From NCBI RefSeq assembly GCF_001422325.1, contig NZ_LMMR01000001.1, positions 683,256 to 747,255 of the forward strand: a DNA stretch of 64,000 bases, in the 5' to 3' direction. This DNA comes from Leifsonia sp. Leaf264 (lineage in GTDB: Bacteria; Actinomycetota; Actinomycetes; Actinomycetales; Microbacteriaceae). The position numbers were made by a program, and so were the translations under genes. Below, piece after piece: positions 45,360-54,021 of this stretch. The stretch's first letter is position 1. Every line of letters starts with the position of its first letter. Below the pieces are notes generated by a model. The model had not been told where the DNA came from. It did not search any database and saw only the letters and a list, made by a program, of their open reading frames with translations.

Positions 45360-46619
45360 CTACTTCGGGGCGGCTTCCCGGCGCCTCATCATGACGCTCA
45401 GCGAGCGGGCGCCCAGCCCGACCGCCAGCACCACGACGGCGCCGACGACGGCCTGCCACGGCAGGGTGAGGGCCAGCAGGAGGCATCCGGCGAGCCCGAT
45501 CCACTGCACGGCGCGCGGCAGCCAGCGCTCCGAGCGCGGCTGCCGCAGTGCCGAGGCGTGCGCGATCGCGTAGTAGCCGAGCACGGCGCAGGCCGAGAAT
45601 CCGACCAGCTGGCGCGGATCGAGCAGTACCACCGCCGCGATCGCGATCAGGGCGACGGATGCCTCGGCCACGACCGGCGCCGACGTCCGGGTCGAGATGC
45701 GGCCGAGCGCGCCGGGCAGGTCGCCCTCCCGTGCCATCGCGAGCGAGGTGCGGCTGAGCCCGGCGAGGATGCCGATCAACGACCCGAGACTCGCGAGGGC
45801 GGCGACGGCACCCACGACGACGGCCCATCCGGTGCCGCCGAGAGCCACGGCGGCCAGATCCGCGATCGGCGACGCCGAGACCGCCAGACCGTCGGGCCCG
45901 AGCACGCTCAGGCAGAGTGCGCCGATGGTCGCGTAGAGCGCCAGTGCGATGGCCAGCGCCGAGATGATCGCCCGCGGGAGGGTGCGCCGGGGATCACGCA
46001 CCTCCTCCCCCAGCGTCGCCATGCGGGCGTAGCCGGCGAAGCAGAAGAACAGCAGGCCGGCGGACTGCAGCACGCCGTACCAGCCGGCATCCGTCGCTCC
46101 GAGCTCGAGCACGGGTCCGACCGCCGCTCCCGAGAGCAGGGTCGCACCGATCAGGGTGACGAGGCCGGCTCCCACTACGGCCACGATCACCAGGCTGACG
46201 CGGGCGGTACTGCGGATGCCCGTCGCGTTGACTCCGGCCAGCACGGCCACGGCGGCCACGGCCACGGGCTTCGCCTGCTCCGGCCAGAGGTAGCTCCCGG
46301 CGATGAGTGCGATCGCGCCCACCGAGGCTGTCTTGCCGCAGACGAAGAGCCAGCCCGCTGCGAATCCGGTCCACGGCCCGATCGTCGCCCTCCCGTAGGC
46401 GTAGGCGCCGCCGGACACCGGATGGGCCATCGCCAACTGGGCCGTGCTCAGGGCGTTGAGCGAGGCCACGATGCCGGCGAGGACCAGCCCGACGAGCAGC
46501 GCTCCACCGGCCGCAGCGGCGGCCGGTGCCCAGACGTAGAAGACACCGGCCCCGACCATCGATGCCAAGCCGATGCCCATGGCCTGGCCTGTGCCGATCC
46601 GCCGGAGGAGTGCGCTCAC
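45360..46619 (-). CDS. APC-family amino acid permease
   Basis: 419 residues, about 12 hydrophobic segments. The first helix reads GTGQAMGIGLASMVGAGVFYVWAP, the GxG unwound helix 1 of APC transporters, with LSTAQLAMAHPVSGGAYAYGRATIGPWTGFAAGW next. Substrate not determined; the sequence resembles the YjeH/amino acid efflux or fructoselysine-type uptake permeases equally. GTG 46619 has TAAGGT 7 nt upstream; a longer frame to 46679 would run through that promoter. Divergent from the 46668 gene with 48 bp between starts; 18 nt separates its stop from gnd's. Confidence 0.87.
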   Translation of the reverse strand: MSALLRRIGTGQAMGIGLASMVGAGVFYVWAPAAAAAGGALLVGLVLAGIVASLNALSTAQLAMAHPVSGGAYAYGRATIGPWTGFAAGWLFVCGKTASVGAIALIAGSYLWPEQAKPVAVAAVAVLAGVNATGIRSTARVSLVIVAVVGAGLVTLIGATLLSGAAVGPVLELGATDAGWYGVLQSAGLLFFCFAGYARMATLGEEVRDPRRTLPRAIISALAIALALYATIGALCLSVLGPDGLAVSASPIADLAAVALGGTGWAVVVGAVAALASLGSLIGILAGLSRTSLAMAREGDLPGALGRISTRTSAPVVAEASVALIAIAAVVLLDPRQLVGFSACAVLGYYAIAHASALRQPRSERWLPRAVQWIGLAGCLLLALTLPWQAVVGAVVVLAVGLGARSLSVMMRRREAAPK

Positions 46620-46626
46620 GAGGCCG

Positions 46627-46632
46627 ACCTTA
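46627..46632 (-). promoter_or_regulatory. -10 box of a leaderless permease transcript
   Basis: TAAGGT on the minus strand, 7 nt before GTG 46619. Confidence 0.5.
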
Positions 46633-46654
46633 GCGATGCAGCGTGAACGTTTGT

Positions 46655-46660
46655 TAGGGT
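46655..46660 (+). promoter_or_regulatory. -10 box of a leaderless transcript for the 46668 gene
   Basis: TAGGGT, 7 nt before ATG 46668. Confidence 0.55.
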
Positions 46661-46667
46661 CGCCACC

Positions 46668-47030
46668 ATGACGACGCATCCGGAGCTGCTCGGCGCCGAC
46701 GAGGACGACGACGACTTCGCCCGCCCGCTCCGCGGCGGCCGCCGCGGTCGCATGCTCCGGGCCGTGGTCTGGGTCGGCATCGTCGCCCTCGTGCTCCCGG
46801 GCGTCCTGGTGACCTGGGGTGTCGCCCAGGGCACGGCCGCCCGCGCCTGCGCCGCCTATGCGGCGTACCTGCGCCCTGACGCCGGCGGCTCGTCGGTCGA
46901 CTTCCAGCTGTTCGCGCAGGACGGCCCGGGCTGGCAGTGCTACGCCGTGAGCACGAGCGGTCCGCGGGAGTACCTGGGATCGCTCGGCCTCATCCCGTCA
47001 GCACCGCACATCCCGCAGCAGACGTCCTGA
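46668..47030 (+). CDS. Small membrane-anchored protein with extracytoplasmic Cys pair
   Basis: 120 residues, not recognised. An acidic then basic N-terminus (GADEDDDDFARPLRGGRRGR), one transmembrane segment (about 31-52, VVWVGIVALVLPGVLVTWGV) and an outside domain of about 68 residues with two Cys (ARACAAYAAY and WQCYAV) and a SSVDFQLFAQDGPGW core. The leaderless promoter supports ATG 46668. It ends 1 nt from the convergent acyl-CoA ligase stop. It could be a small surface or periplasm-side accessory protein; no function is claimed. Confidence 0.72.
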   Translation: MTTHPELLGADEDDDDFARPLRGGRRGRMLRAVVWVGIVALVLPGVLVTWGVAQGTAARACAAYAAYLRPDAGGSSVDFQLFAQDGPGWQCYAVSTSGPREYLGSLGLIPSAPHIPQQTS

Positions 47031-47031
47031 C

Positions 47032-48729
47032 TCAGCCGTTCAGCAGCTGATCGCGTACCTGTCGACGGATGACCTTGCCGATGAGCGACTTGGGCAGCTC
47101 GTCGACGGCGACGATGCGCTTCGGCACCTTGTAGGCGGTCAGCTGGTCGCGCGCGAACGCTCGGATGGACGCCTCGTCGAGCTCGGCGCCGTCGCGCAGC
47201 ACCACCGCGGCCACGACCTGCTCACCGCTGTGCTCGTTCGGGAGACCGACGACTGCAGCGTCGAGCACGTCGGGGTGCGCGCGCAGCGCCTCCTCGACCT
47301 CGCTCGGCGCCACGTTGAAGCCGCCGGTGATGATGAGCTCCTTGATGCGGTCGACGATCCTCACGAAGCCGTCGGAATCGAGCGCGACGATATCGCCGGT
47401 GCGGAACCAGTCGGCTCCGCCATCCGTCGCCGTCACGAAGACGGCCGCGGTCTCGTCGGGCTTCTTCCAGTAGCCGGAGAACACCTGCGGCCCGCGCACG
47501 ATGAGCTCGCCCTCCTCGTCTGTGCCGCGATCCTGCGTCGGGTCCTCCGGGTCGACGACGCGTACCTCGGTCGATGACAGCGGCAGGCCGACGGTTCCGG
47601 CCTTGCGCGTCGGGGCGACGGGGTTGGCCATGAGCACCGGAGAGGTCTCGGAGAGCCCGTAGCCCTCGACGAGGTAGCCGCCGGTGAGCGCCTCCCACGG
47701 CTCGACGACCTCGGCCGAGAGGGGCATGGCGCCGGAGATGGCGATCTGGATGCCAGCGAGCGACACGCCCTCCTTCTCCGCGGCGTGCCGTAGGCGCTCG
47801 TAGATGGGCGGCACGGCCGGCAGGAAGGTGGCCGGACGCTTCTTCATGACGGCGAGCACCAGGTCGGGGTCGAACTTCGGGAACAGCACGAGTCGCGACC
47901 CCATGCTCATCGCGAAGGTCAGGCAGAGGGTGAGGCCGTAGGCGTGGAACATGGGCAGCACGGCGTAGACGACGCTGGTGCCGCGCTCGATGGTCGGCAC
48001 CCATGCCCGTGACTGTGCGGCGTTGGCGGCGAGGTTGAGGTGCGTGAGCGTCGCGCCCTTCGGAGACCCCGTCGTACCGCTGGTGTACTGGATCAGCGCG
48101 ACGTCGTCGACGGATGGCGCCACGATGTGCTCGTCGATGGGCGCAGCCTTCAGCAGCTCGTCCCACGGGGTCGTGCCGCGCACCGACGTGGTGAGGGCCT
48201 CACGCGACTCGCGCGCCTTCGCGACCGGCAGCTTCAGCGCGGCACGGGTGAGGAAGGGCATGGCCCGGGTCACGTCGACCGAGATGATCGTCTCGACGGC
48301 GACATCCGCCGGGAAGTCCTGGATCGTCTCGACCACCTTGTTCCACGCGATGGCCACCGTGGCCCCGTGGTCCTCGAACTGGTGGCGCAGCTCCCGCGGC
48401 GTGTAGAGCGGGTTGTGCTCGATGACGATGGCACCGAGTCGCAGCACGGCGTAGAACGCCGCGACGTGCTGCGGGCAGTTCGGGAGCACGAGGGCGACCG
48501 TGTCGCCCTTCTGCACGCCGAGCAGGCGCAGGCCCTCCGCCGCCCGGTCGACCTGGGCGCCGAGCTCGGCGTAGGTGGTGGTGCGGCCGAAGAACTCGAG
48601 GGCGACGTTGTCGGGATACTGCCGAACCGACGCCGCGAGCATGTCGTAGAGGGAACCGTCGGGCAGCTCGATGTCGTGGGGCACGCCCTCGGCGTAGGAG
48701 TCGAGCCAGGGGCGGGGGGTCGTGATCAC
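47032..48729 (-). CDS. fadD: Long-chain fatty-acid--CoA ligase
   Basis: Activates fatty acids to acyl-CoA through an acyl-AMP. 565 residues, ANL superfamily. AMP-binding motif LIQYTSGTTGSPKGATLTH near residue 215, GYGLSETSPVLM, the TGD block as RTGDIVALDSDGFVRIVDRIKELIITGGFN, and the C-terminal catalytic Lys in LPKSLIGKVIRRQ. GTG 48729 has TACTGT 6 nt upstream. Chain-length preference cannot be read from sequence. Divergent from an exported protein gene. Confidence 0.93.
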   Translation of the reverse strand: MITTPRPWLDSYAEGVPHDIELPDGSLYDMLAASVRQYPDNVALEFFGRTTTYAELGAQVDRAAEGLRLLGVQKGDTVALVLPNCPQHVAAFYAVLRLGAIVIEHNPLYTPRELRHQFEDHGATVAIAWNKVVETIQDFPADVAVETIISVDVTRAMPFLTRAALKLPVAKARESREALTTSVRGTTPWDELLKAAPIDEHIVAPSVDDVALIQYTSGTTGSPKGATLTHLNLAANAAQSRAWVPTIERGTSVVYAVLPMFHAYGLTLCLTFAMSMGSRLVLFPKFDPDLVLAVMKKRPATFLPAVPPIYERLRHAAEKEGVSLAGIQIAISGAMPLSAEVVEPWEALTGGYLVEGYGLSETSPVLMANPVAPTRKAGTVGLPLSSTEVRVVDPEDPTQDRGTDEEGELIVRGPQVFSGYWKKPDETAAVFVTATDGGADWFRTGDIVALDSDGFVRIVDRIKELIITGGFNVAPSEVEEALRAHPDVLDAAVVGLPNEHSGEQVVAAVVLRDGAELDEASIRAFARDQLTAYKVPKRIVAVDELPKSLIGKVIRRQVRDQLLNG

Positions 48730-48735
48730 CCCTTT

Positions 48736-48741
48736 ACAGTA
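48736..48741 (-). promoter_or_regulatory. -10 box of a leaderless fadD transcript
   Basis: TACTGT on the minus strand, 6 nt before GTG 48729. Confidence 0.5.
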
Positions 48742-48789
48742 GCGCCGGGCTCATCATCAGGGTGCCCTGCTACCCTCGGGCGAAGGCCT

Positions 48790-49497
48790 ATGACCTCCGA
48801 ACACATCCGACCTCGCAGCTCGTCGCGGCACACCGCGGCGCGACGGGGCGCGCCGCGGAAGACGACATCGCATCCGCGCAACCGGATGGCGATCCCGGCG
48901 GCGCTGGCCGTCATCGCCTGGGGCGCCGCCCTCATGATGGCGCCCCCACCGCTTCCGAGCGCTGCCGAGACGGCTCAGGCGAGCGGGACGACGCTGCCGG
49001 AGCAGTCGATCACCGTCGCGGCGACGGTGCCCGACATCTCCGTGGACCGCGACGGCTACAGCGCCACCGACGGCGCGCAGACCCTGGCCGCCAACGGAAC
49101 CAACTACGACTGGGCCAAGCTCGTGCTGGTGTTCGCCGGCTGGCCGACGACGGAGAGCAACATCACGGTGTTCACGCGCTGGATGCGCCAGGAGAACGGC
49201 GTCGACAACTGGTGGAACCGCAACAACCCGCTGAACAACGGCTGGGGCTCCGGCGGCGGCAGCGGCCTGGGCAGCTACGACTCGCTCGTGACGGCGGCCG
49301 AGCAGTGCGCCGACGCCCTGCACCGCAACTCGGGCTACTCCGCCATCGCGGCCGGCTTCGCGGCGTCCGCTCCGACGAGTGAGATCGAAGCGGCGATCTG
49401 GGCGTCGCCGTGGGCGTCGAGCCACTACGCAAACGGGGCGCACTGGAGCTCGCGCCCGGCCGACATGGTCAAGGCGCCGACAGACGCCTGGGGCTAG
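48790..49497 (+). CDS. Exported protein with a muramidase-like C-terminal domain
   Basis: 235 residues. Basic N-terminus (about 1-30) and one hydrophobic segment (about 33-52, AIPAALAVIAWGAALMMAPP) suggest export or anchoring. After a Ser/Thr linker, residues ~100-235 hold FTRWMRQENGVDNWWNRNNPLNN, GLGSYDSLVTAAEQCADAL and ASPWASSHYANGAHW. The NPLN...GYxxI...SPWxSxHY pattern recalls phage and actinobacterial peptidoglycan-acting domains, but I could not identify the family. TACCCT (48771-48776) is a possible -10 box 13 nt before ATG 48790. Cell-wall hydrolysis is inference. Confidence 0.65.
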   Translation: MTSEHIRPRSSSRHTAARRGAPRKTTSHPRNRMAIPAALAVIAWGAALMMAPPPLPSAAETAQASGTTLPEQSITVAATVPDISVDRDGYSATDGAQTLAANGTNYDWAKLVLVFAGWPTTESNITVFTRWMRQENGVDNWWNRNNPLNNGWGSGGGSGLGSYDSLVTAAEQCADALHRNSGYSAIAAGFAASAPTSEIEAAIWASPWASSHYANGAHWSSRPADMVKAPTDAWG

Positions 49498-49501
49498 GCG
49501 C

Positions 49502-50479
49502 CTACGCAGCCCCGTCGAACATCGAGGTGACCGACTCGTCGTTGAAGACGGCGTCGATGGCCTGGGCGAGAAGCGGCGCGATCGGAAGGATCGTGAGCTT
49601 GTCGAAGCGCTTCTCCTCCGGCACCGGCAGGGTGTCGGTCACGACGACCTCGTCGACGGCGTCGCTCTGCAGGATCTCCGTGGCCGGATCGCTGAAGACG
49701 GCGTGGGTGGCTGCGACGACGACGCCGATGGCGCCGGCGGCCTTGAGGGCCTCAGCCGCCTTCACGATCGTGCGGCCGGTGTCGATCAGGTCGTCGACCA
49801 GCAGGCAGACACGTCCGTTGACCTCACCGACGATCTCGTGCACCGAGACCTGGTTCGGCACCAGCGGGTCGCGGCGCTTGTGGATGATGGCGAGGGGAAC
49901 GCCGAGTTTGTCGCTCCAGATGTCGGCGACGCGCACCCGGCCCATGTCGGGCGAGACCACGGTGAGGGTGGCCGGGTCGAGCTTGGACTGGAAGTGCTCG
50001 AGCAGCACGGGCATCGCGAAGAGGTGGTCGACGGGGCCGTCGAAGAAGCCCTGGATCTGGGCGGCGTGCAGGTCGACGCTCATGATGCGGTCGGCACCGG
50101 CGGCCTTGTAGAGGTCGGCGACGAGGCGGGCGCTGATCGGTTCACGACCGCGGCCCTTCTTGTCCTGACGGGCGTAGGGGTAGAACGGCGAGACGACGGT
50201 GATGCGCTTGGCCGAGGCACGCTTGAGGGCGTCGACCATGATGAGCTGCTCCATGAGCCACTCGTTGATCGGCGAGGTGTGCGACTGGATGACGAAGGCG
50301 TCGCAGCCGCGCACGCTCTCGTCGAAGCGCGCGTAGATCTCGCCGTTGGCGAAGGTGCGGGCATCCGTCGGCACCAACTCGCTGCCGAGCTCGGTCGCTA
50401 TGTCCTTCGCGAGCTGCGGATGCGCACGCCCGGAAACCAGGACGAGGTGCTTCTGGCCGGTGATGTTGATGCCGGACAC
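49502..50479 (-). CDS. prs: Ribose-phosphate diphosphokinase (PRPP synthase)
   Basis: Makes PRPP from ribose 5-phosphate and ATP for nucleotide, His and Trp synthesis. 325 residues, class I. Landmarks: TFANGEIYARFDESVRGCDAF, the catalytic flexible-loop region ARQDKKGRGREPISARLVADL, MSVDLHAAQIQGFFD, and the PRPP-binding VCLLVDDLIDTGRTIVKAAEAL. GTG 50479 has GGAG 6 nt upstream. It lies 35 nt after glmU in a tRNA-Gln-glmU-prs unit like that in mycobacteria. Confidence 0.97.
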   Translation of the reverse strand: MSGINITGQKHLVLVSGRAHPQLAKDIATELGSELVPTDARTFANGEIYARFDESVRGCDAFVIQSHTSPINEWLMEQLIMVDALKRASAKRITVVSPFYPYARQDKKGRGREPISARLVADLYKAAGADRIMSVDLHAAQIQGFFDGPVDHLFAMPVLLEHFQSKLDPATLTVVSPDMGRVRVADIWSDKLGVPLAIIHKRRDPLVPNQVSVHEIVGEVNGRVCLLVDDLIDTGRTIVKAAEALKAAGAIGVVVAATHAVFSDPATEILQSDAVDEVVVTDTLPVPEEKRFDKLTILPIAPLLAQAIDAVFNDESVTSMFDGAA

Positions 50480-50514
50480 TCGGACTCCGCTCTGCTCTGC
50501 GACTCGATGGCCGT

Positions 50515-51951
50515 TTAGTCGTCGGACGCCGGTGAGGCGGCCCGGGCCGCTGTGTCGGCGGCCGTTCCGGGGCGCTTGCGGCTGACCCAGCCGTCGAGGT
50601 TGCGCTGCTGCGCGACCGAGATGGCGAGGGCCCCGGGTGGGACGTCCTTGCGGACGACTGTTCCGGCGCCGGTGTACGCTCCGTCACCAATCCTAACGGG
50701 GGCGACGAACACCCCGTGCGACCCGGTTCGAACGTGCGAGCCCACTTCGGAGCGGTTCTTCTCGACGCCGTCGTAGTTGGCGAAGATCGAACCGGCGCCG
50801 ATGTTGGAGCCCTCGCCGATCGTGGCATCGCCGACGTAGGAGAGGTGCGGCACCTTGCTGCCGACGCCGATGTTCGCGTTCTTGGTCTCGACGAAGGCGC
50901 CGATCTTGCCATCGGCGCCGAGGATGGTGCCCGGACGCAGGTACGAGAACGGGCCGACGGTCGCGCCGGCCTCGATCACGCTGAGGGTGGCGTCGGTGCG
51001 CTTGACCGTCGCTCCCTCGCCAACCTCGGTGTCGACGAGGGTGGTGTCGGGACCGATCACGGCTCCGGTGGCGATGACCGAAGCCCCGAGGATCTGGGTG
51101 CCCGGCTTCACCGTGACGTCTGGAGCCAGCACGGCCTTCACGTCGATCCACGTCGTGGCCGGGTCCTGGATGGTGACGCCGGCCAGCTGCCATCCGCGCA
51201 CGATGAGCGCGTTCAGCTGCAGGGCGGCCTCGGAGAGCTGGGCGCGATCGTTGATCCCGGCCACGAGCCAGGCCTCGTCCACGGGGACGGCGGCGACCTC
51301 GCTGCCGGCCTCGCGGAGCAGGCCGATGACATCGGTGAGGTACTTCTCGCCCTGGGCGTTGTCCGTCGTCACGTTGGCCAGCTGGTCGCGGAGCTCGTTC
51401 ACCCCGAAGACGTAGATGCCGGCGTTGGCCTCGCCGATGGCGCGCTCGGTCTCCGTCGCGTCCTTCTGCTCGACGATGCGGTCGAAGGCGCCGTCCTCGG
51501 TGCGCACGATGCGCCCGTAACCCGTGACGTCGTGCGGGAACAGCGACATGACGCTGGCGGCCGCGGCATCGGCCCGATGCGCCTCGACGAAGCGCCCGAG
51601 GGTCTCGGCATCGAGGAGGGGCACGTCGCCGTTGACGACGAGCACCTCGCCGGCGAAGTCGGCCGGCAGCGCCGCGATGGCGAGCTCCACCGCACGGCCG
51701 GTGCCGGCGATCTCGTCCTGATCGACGATCACGCTCTCCGGCATGTCGACGCCGATGACGCCGGCCACCCTGTCGCGCTCGTAGCGCACGACGCTGATCA
51801 CGTGCGCGGCGTCGAGCTTGCGGGCCGTGGCGAGCACGTGCGACACGATCGGCATGCCGCCGAGCGGATGCAGCAGCTTCGGGAGCGACGACTTCATGCG
51901 GGTGCCCTGGCCTGCGGCGAGGACGACGATGGCGAGCTTCGGATCGGTCAT
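50515..51951 (-). CDS. glmU: Bifunctional UDP-GlcNAc pyrophosphorylase / GlcN-1-P acetyltransferase
   Basis: Last two steps to UDP-GlcNAc, precursor of peptidoglycan. 478 residues. N-terminal uridyltransferase with VVLAAGQGTRMKSSLPKLLHPLGG, C-terminal left-handed beta-helix with the hexapeptide rhythm (VGPFSYLRPGTILGADGKIGAFVETKNANIGVGSKVPHLSYVGDATIGEGSNIGAG region) and the catalytic His-containing KVPHLSYVGD. A Thr/Ala-rich tail follows. ATG 51951 has AGGGAGA upstream. The tRNA-Gln gene ends 27 nt before it. Confidence 0.97.
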   Translation of the reverse strand: MTDPKLAIVVLAAGQGTRMKSSLPKLLHPLGGMPIVSHVLATARKLDAAHVISVVRYERDRVAGVIGVDMPESVIVDQDEIAGTGRAVELAIAALPADFAGEVLVVNGDVPLLDAETLGRFVEAHRADAAAASVMSLFPHDVTGYGRIVRTEDGAFDRIVEQKDATETERAIGEANAGIYVFGVNELRDQLANVTTDNAQGEKYLTDVIGLLREAGSEVAAVPVDEAWLVAGINDRAQLSEAALQLNALIVRGWQLAGVTIQDPATTWIDVKAVLAPDVTVKPGTQILGASVIATGAVIGPDTTLVDTEVGEGATVKRTDATLSVIEAGATVGPFSYLRPGTILGADGKIGAFVETKNANIGVGSKVPHLSYVGDATIGEGSNIGAGSIFANYDGVEKNRSEVGSHVRTGSHGVFVAPVRIGDGAYTGAGTVVRKDVPPGALAISVAQQRNLDGWVSRKRPGTAADTAARAASPASDD

Positions 51952-51978
51952 GGGTCTCCCTGGATGCTGCTCGAAGGG

Positions 51979-52050
51979 CTCCGCCGCCAGGACTCGAACC
52001 TGGACCTAACAGCTCCAAAGGCTGTCGTGCTGCCATTACACCACGGCGGA
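51979..52050 (-). tRNA. tRNA-Gln(TTG)
   Basis: 72 nt. Acceptor TCCGCCG/CGGCGGA with discriminator G, anticodon stem ACAGC/GCTGT around loop CTTTGGA (anticodon TTG), short variable loop, T-arm CCAGG/CCTGG. No encoded CCA. It directly precedes glmU, as glnU does in mycobacteria, and is probably part of the same transcript. Confidence 0.93.
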
Positions 52051-52136
52051 CCACGCCGGGCCACGAGGCCGAACGCGCCCTCCAGTCTGCCAGAACGCAT
52101 GACGCGCCCGTGACGCGACGGAGAGCATTCGAACGG

Positions 52137-52142
52137 GATAAT
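52137..52142 (+). promoter_or_regulatory. -10 box of a leaderless marR transcript
   Basis: GATAAT, 6 nt before ATG 52149. Confidence 0.5.
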
Positions 52143-52148
52143 GGAGCC

Positions 52149-52640
52149 ATGCCGAGCAACGACGAGGTCGACCGCATCGTGGATGCGTGGGGACGCGAGC
52201 GCCCCGATCTCGACTTCTCCCCCCTCCAGGTGCTGTCCCGAGTCGGTCGACTCGCGAAGCACCTCGACCGCGAGCGCCGCAGCGCCTTCTCCCGGGCCGG
52301 CCTGGAGTCGTGGGAGTTCGACGTGCTCTCGGCGCTGCGACGCGCAGGCGCCCCGTACCAGCTCTCTCCCAAGCAGTTGCTGCAGCAGACTCTCGTCTCC
52401 AGCGGCACCATGACGAACCGCATCGACAGGCTCGTCGACGTCGGCCTGGTGACGCGGCAGACCGACCCTCGCGACGGCCGCGGCGTGCTCGTGGTCATGA
52501 CACCGGCGGGCCTCGACCAGGTCGACGCCGCCATCACCCAGCTCGTCGACGCCGAGGCCGACCTCCTCGACACGCTGAGCGCGACGGATCAGGATCGTCT
52601 GGCCGGGCTGCTGCGCAAGCTCAGCCTCGACTACGACTGA
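52149..52640 (+). CDS. MarR-family transcriptional regulator
   Basis: 163 residues, one winged-helix MarR domain: helix 2-3 ESWEFDVLSALRRAGAPYQLSPKQLLQ, the recognition helix SSGTMTNRIDRLVDVGLV, and the wing RQTDPRDGRGVLVVMTPAGL. Its frame is open upstream to a GTG at 52110, but ATG 52149 has the leaderless -10 at the right distance. The last 10 nt overlap the convergent TMEM175-like gene. Target genes cannot be inferred with confidence; the neighbour is convergent, so autoregulation is the safest guess. Confidence 0.9.
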   Translation: MPSNDEVDRIVDAWGRERPDLDFSPLQVLSRVGRLAKHLDRERRSAFSRAGLESWEFDVLSALRRAGAPYQLSPKQLLQQTLVSSGTMTNRIDRLVDVGLVTRQTDPRDGRGVLVVMTPAGLDQVDAAITQLVDAEADLLDTLSATDQDRLAGLLRKLSLDYD

Positions 52641-53419
52641 GGCCGGCGCCCGAGCGCTGCGGCCGCCTCCACGGCGGCGATGGCCAGGTCCTCCTCTTCG
52701 AGCTGCTCGTTCTCGGCGGTTCTGGCCTCGACCCGGATCTGCACCAGCTTCTCGCTGCGTCGCTGGTTCGGCAGCGGCAGGTGCTGGGTGATGATCGACA
52801 GCGGCAGGATGAGGATCCAGAAGTACATCGCCACTGAGGGGTCCACGAACAGCGCGATCGGAATGGACAGGAGGAAGATCGCCGGCGTCGGGAACTGGTT
52901 GCGCACGCTGAGCGCGTAGACGTCGAAGTCGACGATCTCGTCGAGGAAGTCGTGACGCCACGAGTACACCCAGAGCCAGAGCTGCATCAGGCTGATGGCA
53001 GCCACGTTGACGGCGTAGATCACGACCGTGACGGGCTCCTGGTACATGCTCAGCGCGCTGGTCGACACGGGCAGCAGCGCGACGAAGAACAGGACGCCCA
53101 GGTTGATCGCCTGCAGCGGGGCGTTGTACCGGCGGATGACCGTGAACTTGCGGTTGTGCGTGATCCAGTTGATGCCGATGATGGCGAAGCTCAGCACGTA
53201 GGCGCCGAACACGGGCAGGTCATCGAGGAGCGCAGCGCCGATGTCGCTGGGCGCGACATCGGGGATATGGATCTCCAGCACCAGCAGAGTCATGGCGATG
53301 GCCATCACGGCGTCGCTGAAGAACACGGTCCGCTCGATGCTCGAGCCCTGGGTCAGCAGGCGCTTGTACCGATTCTCGGCGCCGGTGCGACGTTCCACCC
53401 GCTCGGACCGATCAGTCAT
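52631..53419 (-). CDS. TMEM175/DUF1211-family potassium channel-like protein
   Basis: 262 residues. The signature VFFSDAVMAIAMTLLVLEI (FSDAVxAIA) of the TMEM175 family is at about residues 32-50, followed by five more hydrophobic segments and LSFAIIGINWITHNRKF, with a C-terminal acidic coiled region. Bacterial members are tetrameric K+ channels with six helices, fitting the count here. ATG 53419 lies 26 bp from the divergent PNPOx gene's start; TATTAG (53429-53434, minus strand) is its likely -10, spaced 9 nt. Confidence 0.85.
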   Translation of the reverse strand: MTDRSERVERRTGAENRYKRLLTQGSSIERTVFFSDAVMAIAMTLLVLEIHIPDVAPSDIGAALLDDLPVFGAYVLSFAIIGINWITHNRKFTVIRRYNAPLQAINLGVLFFVALLPVSTSALSMYQEPVTVVIYAVNVAAISLMQLWLWVYSWRHDFLDEIVDFDVYALSVRNQFPTPAIFLLSIPIALFVDPSVAMYFWILILPLSIITQHLPLPNQRRSEKLVQIRVEARTAENEQLEEEDLAIAAVEAAAALGRRPQS

Positions 53420-53432
53420 GGGGCGAGCCTAA

Positions 53433-53438
53433 TAGGGT
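53433..53438 (+). promoter_or_regulatory. -10 box of a leaderless PNPOx transcript
   Basis: TAGGGT, 7 nt before GTG 53446. It overlaps the opposite-strand TATTAG (53429-53434) of the channel gene. Confidence 0.55.
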
Positions 53439-53445
53439 GGGGCAC

Positions 53446-53970
53446 GTGAGTGAATCCTTCAGGCGGATGCTGCGCGCCCTGCCCGACTTCCCCGACGAAC
53501 TCCCCGATTTCGACCCCGACACGGCGCCGTCGGACCCCGTCGAACTGTTCCAGGACTGGCTCGAGGCCGCTGTGGTCCGCGGCATCCGTCAGCCCCATGC
53601 CTTCTCTCTCGCGACGACGGATGCCGCGGGCCTGGTGTCGTCGCGGATGCTGATCCTCAAGGACATCGACGCCGACGGCTGGTGGTTCGCCACCTCACGG
53701 CTCTCGCGCAAGGGTCGCGAACTGGCGGAGAACTCTGCCGTCGCGCTGAACTTCTTCTGGGCCGAGCTCGGTCGGCAGGTGCGGGTGACCGGCGACGCCG
53801 TCGAACTCTCGGACGAGACGTCGGCGGCGGACTGGGCGGCCAGGCCGAGCTCCGACGGCTCGGCGAACCCGACCTGGCAGGTGTACGCGGTACATCCCCG
53901 CGAGATCGAGTTCTGGCAGGCGCGGCACGATCGGAACCACATCCGGCACCGCTACGAATTCTCCGCATAG
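53446..53970 (+). CDS. pdxH: Pyridoxine/pyridoxamine 5'-phosphate oxidase family enzyme
   Basis: 174 residues. FMN-binding split-barrel: AFSLATTDAAGLVSSRMLILKDID, GWWFATSRLSRKGRELAEN, VALNFFWAELGRQVRVTG, and the PdxH C-terminal signature HPREIEFWQARHDRNHIRHRYEF (read in pieces). It is shorter than E. coli PdxH (218 aa), missing part of the N-terminus and the WWGGYRV loop, which reads PTWQVYAV here. It may be a true PdxH or a related PNPOx enzyme making PLP. GTG 53446 is chosen over GTG 53437 because the TAGGGT -10 ends inside 53437. Confidence 0.82.
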   Translation: MSESFRRMLRALPDFPDELPDFDPDTAPSDPVELFQDWLEAAVVRGIRQPHAFSLATTDAAGLVSSRMLILKDIDADGWWFATSRLSRKGRELAENSAVALNFFWAELGRQVRVTGDAVELSDETSAADWAARPSSDGSANPTWQVYAVHPREIEFWQARHDRNHIRHRYEFSA

Positions 53971-54021
53971 GTTCGCGTCATAGCCGCTCTCGTCGGAACG
54001 TCGAACAGATGCGGGCCCGGC

